A stretch of 64,000 bases of DNA from Candidatus Fimenecus excrementigallinarum (GTDB lineage: Bacteria; Bacillota; Clostridia; Oscillospirales; Acutalibacteraceae). How positions within the stretch are numbered: the stretch's first letter is position 1; each line of letters starts with the position of its first letter. The position numbers and the translations under genes are program-made. Below the pieces are notes generated by a model. That model was not told the DNA's origin. It saw nothing but the letters and a program-made list of their open reading frames with translations, and searched no databases. Below, piece by piece: positions 51,630-59,307 of the stretch. The stretch spans positions 1-64,000 of the forward strand of contig DVMW01000041.1 in NCBI GenBank assembly GCA_018714805.1. Direction: 5' to 3'.

Positions 51630-51666
51630 CCAGAATTTGGATGCGCTGCATCCGGGAGGAATCACT

Positions 51667-51990
51667 ATGAAACTCATCATCGCCATCGTCAACAACGAGG
51701 ACGCCTCCGCCGTTTTGTCGGAGCTGACGGGCAAGGGCTTTTCCGTGACGCGGTTGTCCACCTCCGGCGGCTTCCTGCGCGCGGGGAACGTCACAATGCT
51801 CATCGGCCTCGAGGACGAAAAGGTCGCCGAAGCGCTGGCCGTCATTGAGGAATTCAGCTGCCAGCGGCAGCAGCAGGTCCCCGTCAATTCCGGGTACCTC
51901 GGCGATTCCATGCTGTCCATCCCCGTGGAAATCACCGTGGGCGGCGCGACGGTTTTCGTGCTGGACGTGGAGCAGTTCCACAAGCTATGA
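51667..51990 (+). CDS. darA: Cyclic-di-AMP receptor DarA (PstA/YaaQ)
   Basis: This 107-residue PII-like protein binds cyclic-di-AMP. MKLIIAIVNNEDASAVLSEL, LSTSGGFLRAGNVTMLIGLE and the C-terminal VTVGGATVFVLDVEQF-like strand match the family along its length. GGGAGGA is upstream. The 4-bp overlap with holB is the usual Firmicutes order. Its downstream target is not known in general. Confidence 0.94.
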   Translation: MKLIIAIVNNEDASAVLSELTGKGFSVTRLSTSGGFLRAGNVTMLIGLEDEKVAEALAVIEEFSCQRQQQVPVNSGYLGDSMLSIPVEITVGGATVFVLDVEQFHKL

Positions 51991-52856
51991 GCGGCACGCT
52001 GCCCCTAACGCCAAGCGACCGGAAATTTGTGGAAAGCCGGCTTCTGTCGCGCACCTTTCCCCAGACCGTCCTTTTGGAGGGCGGCAGCGACGATGCGCGC
52101 CGGTCGCTGGCGGATTACCTTGCCTGCGCGCTGGTCTGCACCGGGTCGGGGGCGCGGCCCTGCGGGGCGTGCGGCGCCTGCCGCAAGTGCGCATCGGGCA
52201 GCCACCCGGACATCCGGCGGCTCGGCCCGGAAAAGAAAAACGGCACCTTTAAGGTGGAATTTTGCCGCTTTGTCCGGCAGGACGCCTTTGTCGTGCCCAA
52301 CGACGGCGACACCAAGGTCTATATTTTGGACGACTGCCAGACCATGAACGACAGCGCCGAAAACGCGCTGCTGAAAATTCTGGAGGAGCCGCCGGCGGGC
52401 GTCTATTTCCTTTTGACCTGTCCGACGAGCGGCGCGCTGCTGCCCACAATACGCTCGCGCGCCGTAGCGCTGACGCTCACCGGCGCCGAAGAAGCGTTCG
52501 GCGAGGAGACATTGGGAACGGCCCTTTCGCTTGCAAAGGCGCTGAAAACGTCGGAGTGGGCGCTCCTGCAGGCGACCGCCGCGCTCGAACGCGACCGAAC
52601 GGAAACGGGGAACGTCCTGCGGTGCCTTTGTGCCGCGCTCGGGGAGGCGCTCTGCCGCCGGGCGGGCGCAAAGGCCAGGCCGGCGCTCGGCGAAACGCCG
52701 GCGCTGCTGTCCGCGTCGTTTACGACGCCCCAGCTGTACGCCCTGCTGAAAGAAGCGCAGGCGCTGACGGCGGAAAACGACGGCTATGAAAATGCAAATC
52801 TGCTGCTGACGGCGCTGTGCTATCGCCTGTACCGTGCGGCACATCAACATACCTGA
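51987..52856 (+). CDS. holB: DNA polymerase III delta' subunit
   Basis: HolB is part of the clamp loader that places the sliding clamp on DNA. The 289-residue protein has the zinc-binding cysteines (CGACGACRKC, about residues 53-62), DDCQTMNDSAENALLKILEEPP (Walker B/sensor region) and RSRAVALTL. The P-loop is degenerate, as is normal for delta'. It sits between darA and ricT as in Bacillus. Confidence 0.93.
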   Translation: MSGTLPLTPSDRKFVESRLLSRTFPQTVLLEGGSDDARRSLADYLACALVCTGSGARPCGACGACRKCASGSHPDIRRLGPEKKNGTFKVEFCRFVRQDAFVVPNDGDTKVYILDDCQTMNDSAENALLKILEEPPAGVYFLLTCPTSGALLPTIRSRAVALTLTGAEEAFGEETLGTALSLAKALKTSEWALLQATAALERDRTETGNVLRCLCAALGEALCRRAGAKARPALGETPALLSASFTTPQLYALLKEAQALTAENDGYENANLLLTALCYRLYRAAHQHT

Positions 52857-52887
52857 CCCGCAAAGGCGGGCCCGGAAAGGAGCACCT

Positions 52888-53751
52888 ATGGCCCAAGTAG
52901 TCGGCATTCGATTCAAAGACTCCGGGAAGGTCTATTCCTTTGACCCCGGCGAGCTTTTCTTTCAAAAGGGCGACCACGCCGTGGTGGAGACCGCGCGCGG
53001 CGCCGAGTGCGGCGAAGTTGCGCTCGGCAACCACGAGGTCCCGGACGAGGAGGTCGTCAAGCCCTTAAAGCGCGTGCTGCGCGCCGCGACGACGGAGGAC
53101 CTGCAAACGGTCGAACGCAACCGGGAGCGGGAGAAAAAAGCCTTTTCCGTCTGCGAGGAAAAAATCCGCGCGCACAAGCTCGACATGAAGCTTGTGGACG
53201 TGGAATACACCTTCGACGGCAGCAAAATCCTGTTTTACTTTACGGCGGACGGGCGCGTGGATTTCAGAAGCCTTGTCAAGGACCTGGCAAGCACCTTCCA
53301 CACGCGCATCGAGCTGCGGCAAATCGGCGTGCGCGACGAGTCCAAGATGATTGGCGGGTTCGGCATCTGCGGGCGGCCGTTTTGCTGCTCGACCTTTTTA
53401 AACGATTTCCACCCCGTGTCCATCAAAATGGCGAAGGAGCAGGGGCTGTCCTTAAACCCCGGCAAGATAAGCGGCACCTGCGGGCGGCTGATGTGCTGCC
53501 TGAAATACGAACAGGCCGCCTACGACCACCTGCTGCGCCACACGCCGAAGGTCGGCGCGGTCGTGGAAACGCGCGAGGGGCGCGGGGTCGTTATCGACAA
53601 CAACCTGCTGACCGGGATGCTCAAAATCCGCCTGGACCGCCGGCCGGACGCCGCGCCGCTGCTTATCGAACGCCACGAGGTCCGGCTGGTCCGCGACGCG
53701 CAGGTGCGCTTAAGCAAGGCCGAGCTCGAGGCGCTGAAGGGGATTGAGTAA
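52888..53751 (+). CDS. ricT: PSP1 domain protein RicT (YaaT)
   Basis: RicT belongs to the RicA-RicF-RicT complex, which binds [4Fe-4S] clusters and promotes RNase Y-dependent mRNA maturation and sporulation. The 287-residue protein has the PSP1 domain and the cysteine-rich stretch ICGRPFCCSTFL then GTCGRLMCCLKYE. GGAAAGGAG fixes the start at 52888. Confidence 0.94.
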   Translation: MAQVVGIRFKDSGKVYSFDPGELFFQKGDHAVVETARGAECGEVALGNHEVPDEEVVKPLKRVLRAATTEDLQTVERNREREKKAFSVCEEKIRAHKLDMKLVDVEYTFDGSKILFYFTADGRVDFRSLVKDLASTFHTRIELRQIGVRDESKMIGGFGICGRPFCCSTFLNDFHPVSIKMAKEQGLSLNPGKISGTCGRLMCCLKYEQAAYDHLLRHTPKVGAVVETREGRGVVIDNNLLTGMLKIRLDRRPDAAPLLIERHEVRLVRDAQVRLSKAELEALKGIE

Positions 53752-53818
53752 AAAAGGCTTGCACTTTTCTGAATTTGTGTTAGAATGAAACTACATTGTA
53801 TAAGGGAGGTCAACGTAC

Positions 53819-53989
53819 ATGGCATATCATATCACCGACGACTGCATCGCTTGCGGCGCTTGCGCTGCGGAATGCCCGGTAGAGGCGATTTCCGAGGGCG
53901 ACGGCAAGTATGAAATCGACGCGAACACCTGCATCGACTGCGGCTCCTGCGCCGGCGTCTGCCCGGTGGACGCGCCCCAGGCCGAATAA
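53819..53989 (+). CDS. 2[4Fe-4S] ferredoxin
   Basis: This 56-residue protein has two cluster motifs: CIACGACAAECP and CIDCGSCAGVCP, each C-x2-C-x2-C-x3-C, as in clostridial ferredoxins. A strong AAGGGAGGTC site and a promoter (TTGCAC, 16 bp, TAGAAT, about 53759-53786) precede it. It is a cytoplasmic low-potential electron carrier for hydrogenase- or oxidoreductase-type reactions. A terminator follows at once. Confidence 0.95.
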   Translation: MAYHITDDCIACGACAAECPVEAISEGDGKYEIDANTCIDCGSCAGVCPVDAPQAE

Positions 53990-54004
53990 GCCTGTAAAGC
54001 AACA

Positions 54005-54039
54005 AAAAGACCGCTCTTGCAAGGCAGGGGCGGTCTTTT
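54005..54039 (+). terminator. Terminator after ferredoxin
   Basis: AAAAGACCGC (54005-54014) pairs with GCGGTCTTTT (54030-54039), followed by CTGTTTTTT. Confidence 0.88.
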
Positions 54040-54058
54040 CTGTTTTTTCGAAAAGCGG

Positions 54059-54102
54059 TTGACAAATATATATCGCAGTGCTATACTAACAGTGCGATAT
54101 AT
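54059..54102 (+). promoter_or_regulatory. Second padR promoter with inverted-repeat operator
   Basis: TTGACA (54059-54064), 17 bp, TATACT (54082-54087). A perfect inverted repeat, ATATATCGCA (54068-54077) and TGCGATATAT (54093-54102), lies in the spacer and just after the -10, the same layout as at 934-966. Confidence 0.78.
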
Positions 54103-54134
54103 CGTAGTACGATTCATGAGAGGAGGAAGCTGCA

Positions 54135-54455
54135 ATGGACGCCCACATTCGCAAGGTCTATGTGCCGATGACGGAGACCGGCTTTTACATCCTGCTGTGC
54201 CTGCGCGAAGAGGCGCACGGGTACAGCATCGTCCGGCAGGTGGAGGACATGACGGACGGCGCCATCCGCATCAGCCCCGGGACGCTGTACGGCAGCCTGT
54301 CCAAAATGGAAAAGGACGGTCTTATCGGCTTCGTCCGGGAAGTGGACAAACGCAAAATCTATCGCATCACACCGCTCGGGCAGGAGGTGCTGTCGCTCGA
54401 GATGCACCGCATCGAACGGCTCTACCGCAACATGAAGGAGGCGCAGGACGCATGA
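54135..54455 (+). CDS. PadR family transcriptional regulator
   Basis: This 106-residue winged-helix protein has the PadR pattern ILLCLREEAHGYSIVRQVE, ISPGTLYGSLSKMEKDGLI and RKIYRITPLGQEVL. It is coupled by a 4-bp overlap to a DUF2812 gene, a pairing common in Firmicutes. Its promoter carries an inverted-repeat operator, so it probably represses itself and its partner. A GAGGAGG site precedes the ATG. Confidence 0.92.
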   Translation: MDAHIRKVYVPMTETGFYILLCLREEAHGYSIVRQVEDMTDGAIRISPGTLYGSLSKMEKDGLIGFVREVDKRKIYRITPLGQEVLSLEMHRIERLYRNMKEAQDA

Positions 54456-54994
54456 AGGACCGCAAAATTGCCTGGAGATTTTTTACCATAGCCGCCTGGG
54501 ACAAGGAACAGGCCTATCTGCGCCGCGAGCATCAAAAGGGCTGGAAGCTCGAGCGTATCGACGGCCTGACCCTTTACCATTTCACCCGCTGCACGCCGGA
54601 GGACGTGGTGTACCAGCTCGACTACCGCCCGGAAACTGCGGAAAAGGCGTCGTATGTCCGGATGTTTGAGGACTGCGGCTGGACATATATCCAGGATTAT
54701 GCCGAATACAGCTACTTTCGCAAGCCTGTGTCCGAAATGAACGGCCGGGAGGAGGAGATTTTCTGCGACGACGCGTCGCGCCTTGCGATGCTGCGCCGGG
54801 TGTTCCTGAAACGGATGACTCCGGTGCTCGTCGTCCTGCTTTTGCTTGTCATCCCATGCCTGCGGGAGCTGCGCGCCGTCCCCTCCGTCGGAAGCGTTGT
54901 GCTGCTGGTTCTCTATCTGCTGCTGTGCGCGTTGAGCGCGGCGGTGTGCATCCAGTTCCTAGTGCGGTACCTGCGCCTGCGCGGACAAAAATAG
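54452..54994 (+). CDS. DUF2812 domain membrane protein
   Basis: This 180-residue protein has an N-terminal DUF2812 domain (KIAWRFFTIAAWDKEQAYLRREHQKGW ..., residues 5-110) and two C-terminal transmembrane segments (about 122-170). The DUF2812 region faces the cytoplasm by prediction. Function is unknown; it is regularly encoded with PadR, which suggests a regulated envelope response. Confidence 0.85.
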   Translation: MKDRKIAWRFFTIAAWDKEQAYLRREHQKGWKLERIDGLTLYHFTRCTPEDVVYQLDYRPETAEKASYVRMFEDCGWTYIQDYAEYSYFRKPVSEMNGREEEIFCDDASRLAMLRRVFLKRMTPVLVVLLLLVIPCLRELRAVPSVGSVVLLVLYLLLCALSAAVCIQFLVRYLRLRGQK

Positions 54995-55031
54995 AAGCGG
55001 CCAAAAAAGGGCCTGCTGCCGGCTGTTTTGC

Positions 55032-55057
55032 AAAGCGGCCCGGTCGGCGGGCGCTTT
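55032..55057 (+). terminator. Terminator after the DUF2812 gene
   Basis: AAAGC-G-GCCCG pairs with CGGGCGCTTT with one bulged G, followed by TTTTTGCTTTG. Confidence 0.6.
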
Positions 55058-55096
55058 TTGCTTTGCATTTTTTCGTTTTTATGGTAAAATGCCCCT

Positions 55097-55825
55097 ATGG
55101 AACTGACAAGCCTTCCGAACGAGCACCTGGAATATTTGGAAAACGGCGTCGCCGTCGTCGTGTCGCCCGCGCACACCTTCGGCACCGACGCGCTGCTTTT
55201 GGCTGATTTTGCCGCGCCGAAGCAAAACACCCGCGCCTGCGATTTGGGCACGGGGTGCGGCATTTTGCCCCTGTACTGGAAAAGCCGCGGGCTTTGCAGC
55301 CGGATAGACGGCGTGGAGCTGCAGGCAGACGCCGTCTCGCAGTTTGCGCGCGGGATTTTGCACAGCGGCGTTTCCGGCAGCGTATTCGCGCACCACGCCG
55401 ATTTGCGGGATTTAAAGGGCGTGCTGGCGTTCGGGGCCTACGACCTTGTGACGATGAATCCGCCGTACACGGCCGTGAACGCCGGCCTGCAAAGCCGGGA
55501 GCCGGCGGCGCGCCTTGCGCGGCACGAAACGGCCTGTACGCTTGCGGACGCCGCCGCGGCGGCTTCCCGGCTGCTGAAAAGCGGCGGGCGGTTCTGCCTG
55601 TGCCTGCGGCCCGAGCGCCTTTGCGACGCCATGGACGTCCTGCGGCGCGCCCGGCTCGAGCCGAAGCGCCTGCGCCTGGTCTCCAAAAACGCGCAAAGCG
55701 CCCCGTGGCTCTGCCTTTTGGAGGGTCGGCGCGACGGCAAGGCGGGGCTGCAAATTTTACCGCACCTGTTTTTGTATGATACAAACGGCGCGCCCGGCAC
55801 GTACCGGCGCGGGCCGTCGGCGTAA
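55097..55825 (+). CDS. yabB: tRNA1(Val) (adenine37-N6)-methyltransferase-like protein (YabB)
   Basis: This 242-residue methyltransferase has the AdoMet motif CDLGTGCGILPL and the catalytic NPPY in VTMNPPYTAVN, typical of N6-adenine methylation in the TrmN6 family. It begins with LEYLENGVAVVVSPAHTFGTDALLL, the conserved N-terminal substrate segment. It sits just before rsmI as in Bacillus. The exact target base is inferred. Confidence 0.9.
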   Translation: MELTSLPNEHLEYLENGVAVVVSPAHTFGTDALLLADFAAPKQNTRACDLGTGCGILPLYWKSRGLCSRIDGVELQADAVSQFARGILHSGVSGSVFAHHADLRDLKGVLAFGAYDLVTMNPPYTAVNAGLQSREPAARLARHETACTLADAAAAASRLLKSGGRFCLCLRPERLCDAMDVLRRARLEPKRLRLVSKNAQSAPWLCLLEGRRDGKAGLQILPHLFLYDTNGAPGTYRRGPSA

Positions 55826-55839
55826 AGGGAGGCGTTTCG

Positions 55840-56676
55840 ATGGCAGGCGTCTTATATGTGGTCGGCACGCCCATCGGCAATCTCGGCGATTTTTCGCCGC
55901 GGGCGGCCGAGGTGCTTCGGACCTGCGATTTTATTGCGGCCGAGGACACGCGCGTCACGCGCAGGCTGCTTAACCATTTTGCAATTCCGACCCCGGTCGT
56001 CAGCTATCATGAGCACAACAGCCGCACGGCGGGCGAAAAAATTTTGGACCGCGTGCTCGCGGGGGAAAGCTGCGCGCTGGTGACGGACGCGGGAATGCCC
56101 GCCGTTTCAGACCCGGGCGAGGCGCTCGTCGCCCTGATGCACGCGCACGGCGTGCGCGTCGAGGCGGTCCCCGGCCCCACGGCGTTTGCCACGGCCGTCG
56201 CCGTTTCGGGTCTGCCGTCGCGCCGGTTTACGTTCGAGGGCTTTTTGCCGGTGCAGAAGGCACAGCGGCGCGCGCTTTTGCAGGCGCTCGCGTCGGAAAC
56301 GCGCACGCTGGTCTTTTATGAGGCCCCGCACCGTCTTTTCAAAACGCTCTGCGATTTGCTGGACGCCTTCGGCGACCGGGAATTGGCGCTCGTCAAGGAA
56401 CTGACCAAGCTGCACGAAACCGTCGAGCGCACGACGCTGCGCGAAGCGGTGGAAGCGTACCGCGGAAAAGAGGTACGCGGGGAATACGTGCTTGTCCTGC
56501 GCGGCGCCGAAGCGGAAACGACGACCTGGTCGCTGCCGGACGCCGTCGAGCGCGCACGGGCGCTTGAACAGGCGGGCATGGGGAAAACGCAGGCCGCAAA
56601 AACAGCCGCCCGGGAGAGCGGCTTGAAAAAAAGCGAAATCTATAAAGCGCTGACCGGGCAGGACGGAGGGGTATAA
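55840..56676 (+). CDS. rsmI: 16S rRNA 2'-O-ribose methyltransferase RsmI
   Basis: RsmI methylates the 2'-OH of C1402 in the ribosomal decoding centre. The 278-residue protein has LYVVGTPIGNLGDFSPRA, AAEDTRVTRRLL, SYHEHN, VTDAGMPAVSDPG and YEAPHRLFKTL in the expected order. It is 14 bp after yabB and overlaps the next ORF by one base. Confidence 0.96.
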   Translation: MAGVLYVVGTPIGNLGDFSPRAAEVLRTCDFIAAEDTRVTRRLLNHFAIPTPVVSYHEHNSRTAGEKILDRVLAGESCALVTDAGMPAVSDPGEALVALMHAHGVRVEAVPGPTAFATAVAVSGLPSRRFTFEGFLPVQKAQRRALLQALASETRTLVFYEAPHRLFKTLCDLLDAFGDRELALVKELTKLHETVERTTLREAVEAYRGKEVRGEYVLVLRGAEAETTTWSLPDAVERARALEQAGMGKTQAAKTAARESGLKKSEIYKALTGQDGGV

Positions 56677-57272
56677 TGGAATACTGGTATTTGTGGGTCC
56701 TGCTCGCCGTGCTTTGCATAGCGACGGTGCTTGTGCTCATCAAGGCCTCGCGCGCAAGCGCGCGGCACAGCCGGGAAACGCGCCGTGCGTATGCGGAAAT
56801 CGAGCGGCTGGCCGCCTGCAAGGCGGAATTCCGGCACGCCGCGGCCGAAACGGTACGGGCGGCCGACCCCGCGCGCGCGCTCGACGGGGCGTTTGCCGTT
56901 TTGCAGTCGAAGCTGGAGGCCGCCGAAGACAGCGACCGCTGCTTTGCCGAAATGCACGCGGCGCAGCAAAACGTCTACACGCTGTACTGGCTCCTGCAGG
57001 ACGCCGAAACGTCGCTTTCCGCCTTTTTCAAGCGCAACGGCGAGCCGCTGCGCGCCTTTGCGCCGCGGGCGCTCGAGGCTGTCGGCGCGGCCGACCTGTT
57101 TCAAACGGCCAAGCAGATGTACGCCATGTTCGACGAAAAAAACGAAGAAGCCTCGCTCGACAAAGCGGCCGTGCAGGCGCTGGACGACGCGTTTCGCAGG
57201 GATTTTGCACGCGATGCGCTGCTTAAGCAAATCCGGGAATACGAAGCGGCGCACGCCGCGGAAATATTTTAA
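56676..57272 (+). CDS. Membrane-anchored helical protein of unknown function
   Basis: This 198-residue protein has one N-terminal transmembrane segment (about 4-24) followed by an all-helical region rich in Ala, Glu and Arg. It is somewhat like LemA in layout but without LemA signatures. It overlaps rsmI by one base (TAATG), so its expression depends on that operon. Its end overlaps the convergent XRE gene by 4 bp, leaving no room for a terminator. Confidence 0.65.
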   Translation: MEYWYLWVLLAVLCIATVLVLIKASRASARHSRETRRAYAEIERLAACKAEFRHAAAETVRAADPARALDGAFAVLQSKLEAAEDSDRCFAEMHAAQQNVYTLYWLLQDAETSLSAFFKRNGEPLRAFAPRALEAVGAADLFQTAKQMYAMFDEKNEEASLDKAAVQALDDAFRRDFARDALLKQIREYEAAHAAEIF

Positions 57273-57883
57273 TCACGCCGGATTTCCCCTACGAATGCGG
57301 CGGCGGCTTCCCGCAGCAGGCGTTCGCCGTTTTCCATAACCGTGTGTACGCAGACCGGCTCGGCGGGCTTCGCGTCCGCCCCCTCGCCGCTGCGCAGCCG
57401 CCGCAGGAGGCCGTCCATGAGCGCGGCGCTGCCGTACTCCGCCGTGTTTGCGGGCAGCGTAGCCCAATCGGCGGGCAGCACCCCGTCCGCACAGGCGCGC
57501 AGGGCGACGCGGTAAACGGCAAGCGCAAAATAGCTGCGCAGCAGGACGGCGGCGTCCGGGTCTGTGCTCGCAAGCGCGTCGCCGAGCATCGTCGCGGCGC
57601 GGAACAGCGTGCCGGTTCGGAATTCCCGGTCCTGCTGCGTATCGCGCTCGTCGTACTGCTCGTTAAAGGCGCGGCGCGTGCTGCTCACGCCCAGCAAATA
57701 GTCGCAGCTGACGTCGTAAAACGATGCGGCGGCGCACAGGAATTCGAGCCCGCACTCGCGGATGCCCTTTTCGTAGTGGGACAGCAGCGCGCCGGAAATG
57801 CCCAGCGCGGCGGCCGCTTCTTTTTGCGTGAGGCCCCGTTCGCGCCGCAGCGCATGGAGCCGCGCGGGGAAGGTTGCGTTCAT
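57269..57883 (-). CDS. XRE family transcriptional regulator
   Basis: This 204-residue protein has an N-terminal helix-turn-helix (RRERGLTQKEAAAALGISGA ... YEKGIRECG, residues 12-60) and a helical C-terminal domain of about 130 residues. GGAGGCAGG fixes the start at 57883. Two TACAGTTTGTA elements in its promoter region suggest autoregulation and control of the divergent phosphatase gene. Confidence 0.88.
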   Translation of the reverse strand: MNATFPARLHALRRERGLTQKEAAAALGISGALLSHYEKGIRECGLEFLCAAASFYDVSCDYLLGVSSTRRAFNEQYDERDTQQDREFRTGTLFRAATMLGDALASTDPDAAVLLRSYFALAVYRVALRACADGVLPADWATLPANTAEYGSAALMDGLLRRLRSGEGADAKPAEPVCVHTVMENGERLLREAAAAFVGEIRRD

Positions 57884-57898
57884 AGCCTGCCTCCGAAA

Positions 57899-57941
57899 TA
57901 CAGTTTGTAGGAAAAGCATACCACAAAATTTACAGTTTGTA
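57899..57941. promoter_or_regulatory. Two TACAGTTTGTA operators in a divergent promoter region
   Basis: TACA-GTT-TGTA occurs at 57899-57909 and 57931-57941, starts 32 bp apart, about three helical turns. A minus-strand -10 (TATGCT, about 57921-57916) lies between them. They are probable binding sites for the XRE regulator. Confidence 0.6.
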
Positions 57942-57969
57942 TATTCTTTCTTTTGGGACGGTGAATCTT

Positions 57970-58647
57970 TTGAAAACCGCACAGCTGCATTTGATTCGCA
58001 ACGCCGCTGAGGGCAATGACGAGGGGCGTTACATCGGGCAGACCGACCTGCCCGCCACCGAAGAGGGGCTGCGCCAGCTTGACGCGCTTATCGAGGAATA
58101 CGGCGGCTTTCCGCAGGTGGAGGCGGTCTTTTCAAGCCCGCTTTCGCGCTGCCTGCAAACCGCCCGGCGCATTTACCCGGACAAGGAGCCCATCGTCATG
58201 CAGGAGCTTGCCGAATACGATTTCGGCGAGTTTGAGGGGCGCACCGCCGACGAGCTGAAGGACCTGGACGCGTTTCGGGTCTGGCTGTCCGGCGCAGAGC
58301 CCGAAACCCCCGTCCCCTTCGGGGAAAGTCAGGTGGACTTCAACCGGCGCATCTGCGCGGCGTTCACGCGCATTGTGCAGGGCGTCCTGCAGTCCGGCGT
58401 GCGGTCGGCGGCGGTCGTCACGCACGGCGGGGTCATTATGTCGCTGATGGCGGCGTTCGCCCTGCCCGAAGCCCCCATGCACGAGTGGCTCACGCCCAAC
58501 GGCTGCGGCTATACCGTGCGGATAGACCCGTTTTTGTGGTCGCACGGCGGAAAGGTGGAGGCCATTGCGCAATGCCCCGCCGAGCCCGTTTCCGAGGACG
58601 ACGAACGCGCGCTGTGGGACTATTATCCGCAGGAGCCCGCAGACTGA
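57970..58647 (+). CDS. Histidine phosphatase superfamily protein lacking the catalytic His
   Basis: This 225-residue protein follows the phosphoglycerate-mutase/CobC fold: QLHLIRNAAEGNDEGRYIGQ, FSSPLSRCLQTARRI, YDFGEFEGRTADEL and VVTHGGVIMSLM. In active enzymes the first motif is RHG with the phospho-acceptor His; here it reads RNA (Asn and Ala). The second His (VTHGG), the arginines and the Glu are kept. The TTG at 57970 gives the best family-like N-terminus; GTG 57961 is possible. It may be a pseudophosphatase or a binding protein. Confidence 0.8.
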   Translation: MKTAQLHLIRNAAEGNDEGRYIGQTDLPATEEGLRQLDALIEEYGGFPQVEAVFSSPLSRCLQTARRIYPDKEPIVMQELAEYDFGEFEGRTADELKDLDAFRVWLSGAEPETPVPFGESQVDFNRRICAAFTRIVQGVLQSGVRSAAVVTHGGVIMSLMAAFALPEAPMHEWLTPNGCGYTVRIDPFLWSHGGKVEAIAQCPAEPVSEDDERALWDYYPQEPAD

Positions 58648-58656
58648 GGGGAAGCT

Positions 58657-59250
58657 ATGGAAGTCGATATTTACGATTTTGACAAGACCGTCGTCCCGTT
58701 TGACAGCGGCTCGACCTTTTTGCTGTTCTGCGTGAAGCGGTACCCGTATCTGCTGCTGCTTTTGCCGTATTATCTGGCGCTCGGGCTGCTGTACGGGCTG
58801 CGCATTTTCACGCTGGACCGGTTCAAGCGCCATATTTTTATCGCCGTGCGCTTTATCCCGCTGCAAAAGGCGGTCCGCGCCTTTTGGGACCGGCACGAGC
58901 GCGACGTGTTCCCCTGGTTCTTGCCGGAAAACCGCGCGCGGCACACGGTCGTCATCAGCGCAAGCCCCGATTTTCTGCTGCGGGAGATTGCCGGCCGGCT
59001 GCAGGTCGAAACGCTGCTTTGCACGCGCCACGACCCGAAAACCGGCACGCTTTTGGGGCACAACTGCCGCGGGGAGGAAAAGGTGCGCCGCTTTCATGCG
59101 GCGTTCGGCAAAGACGTGCGCGTGCGCGACGTCTATTCCGACTCCTACCGCCACGACCGCCCTATTTTTTCGCTCGGCGAGCGGTGCTTCCACATTGAAA
59201 AGGACGGCGCGCAGACAGAGTTTCGCTACGGCGAGCAATACGAACAATAA
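58657..59250 (+). CDS. HAD superfamily hydrolase (SerB-like)
   Basis: This 197-residue protein has the nucleophile motif YDFDKTVVPFDSGS (Asp7 and Asp9), VVISASPDFLL (motif II) and YSDSYRHDRP (motif IV region with acidic ligands). It belongs to the phosphoserine-phosphatase-like HAD-IB group. A hydrophobic insertion (YPYLLLLLPYYLALGLLY, about 25-45) may associate it with the membrane. It starts 9 bp after the phosphatase-like gene, so they form a pair. Confidence 0.87.
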   Translation: MEVDIYDFDKTVVPFDSGSTFLLFCVKRYPYLLLLLPYYLALGLLYGLRIFTLDRFKRHIFIAVRFIPLQKAVRAFWDRHERDVFPWFLPENRARHTVVISASPDFLLREIAGRLQVETLLCTRHDPKTGTLLGHNCRGEEKVRRFHAAFGKDVRVRDVYSDSYRHDRPIFSLGERCFHIEKDGAQTEFRYGEQYEQ

Positions 59251-59264
59251 ACGCACAAGAAAAA

Positions 59265-59290
59265 AGCAGCCCGGTAAAAACCGGGCTGCT
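59265..59290. terminator. Terminator between convergent genes
   Basis: AGCAGCCCGG (59265-59274) pairs with CCGGGCTGCT (59281-59290), flanked by A-rich sequence on one side and TCGCTTTAT on the other. Confidence 0.85.
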
Positions 59291-59307
59291 TCGCTTTATC
59301 CGCGCGG

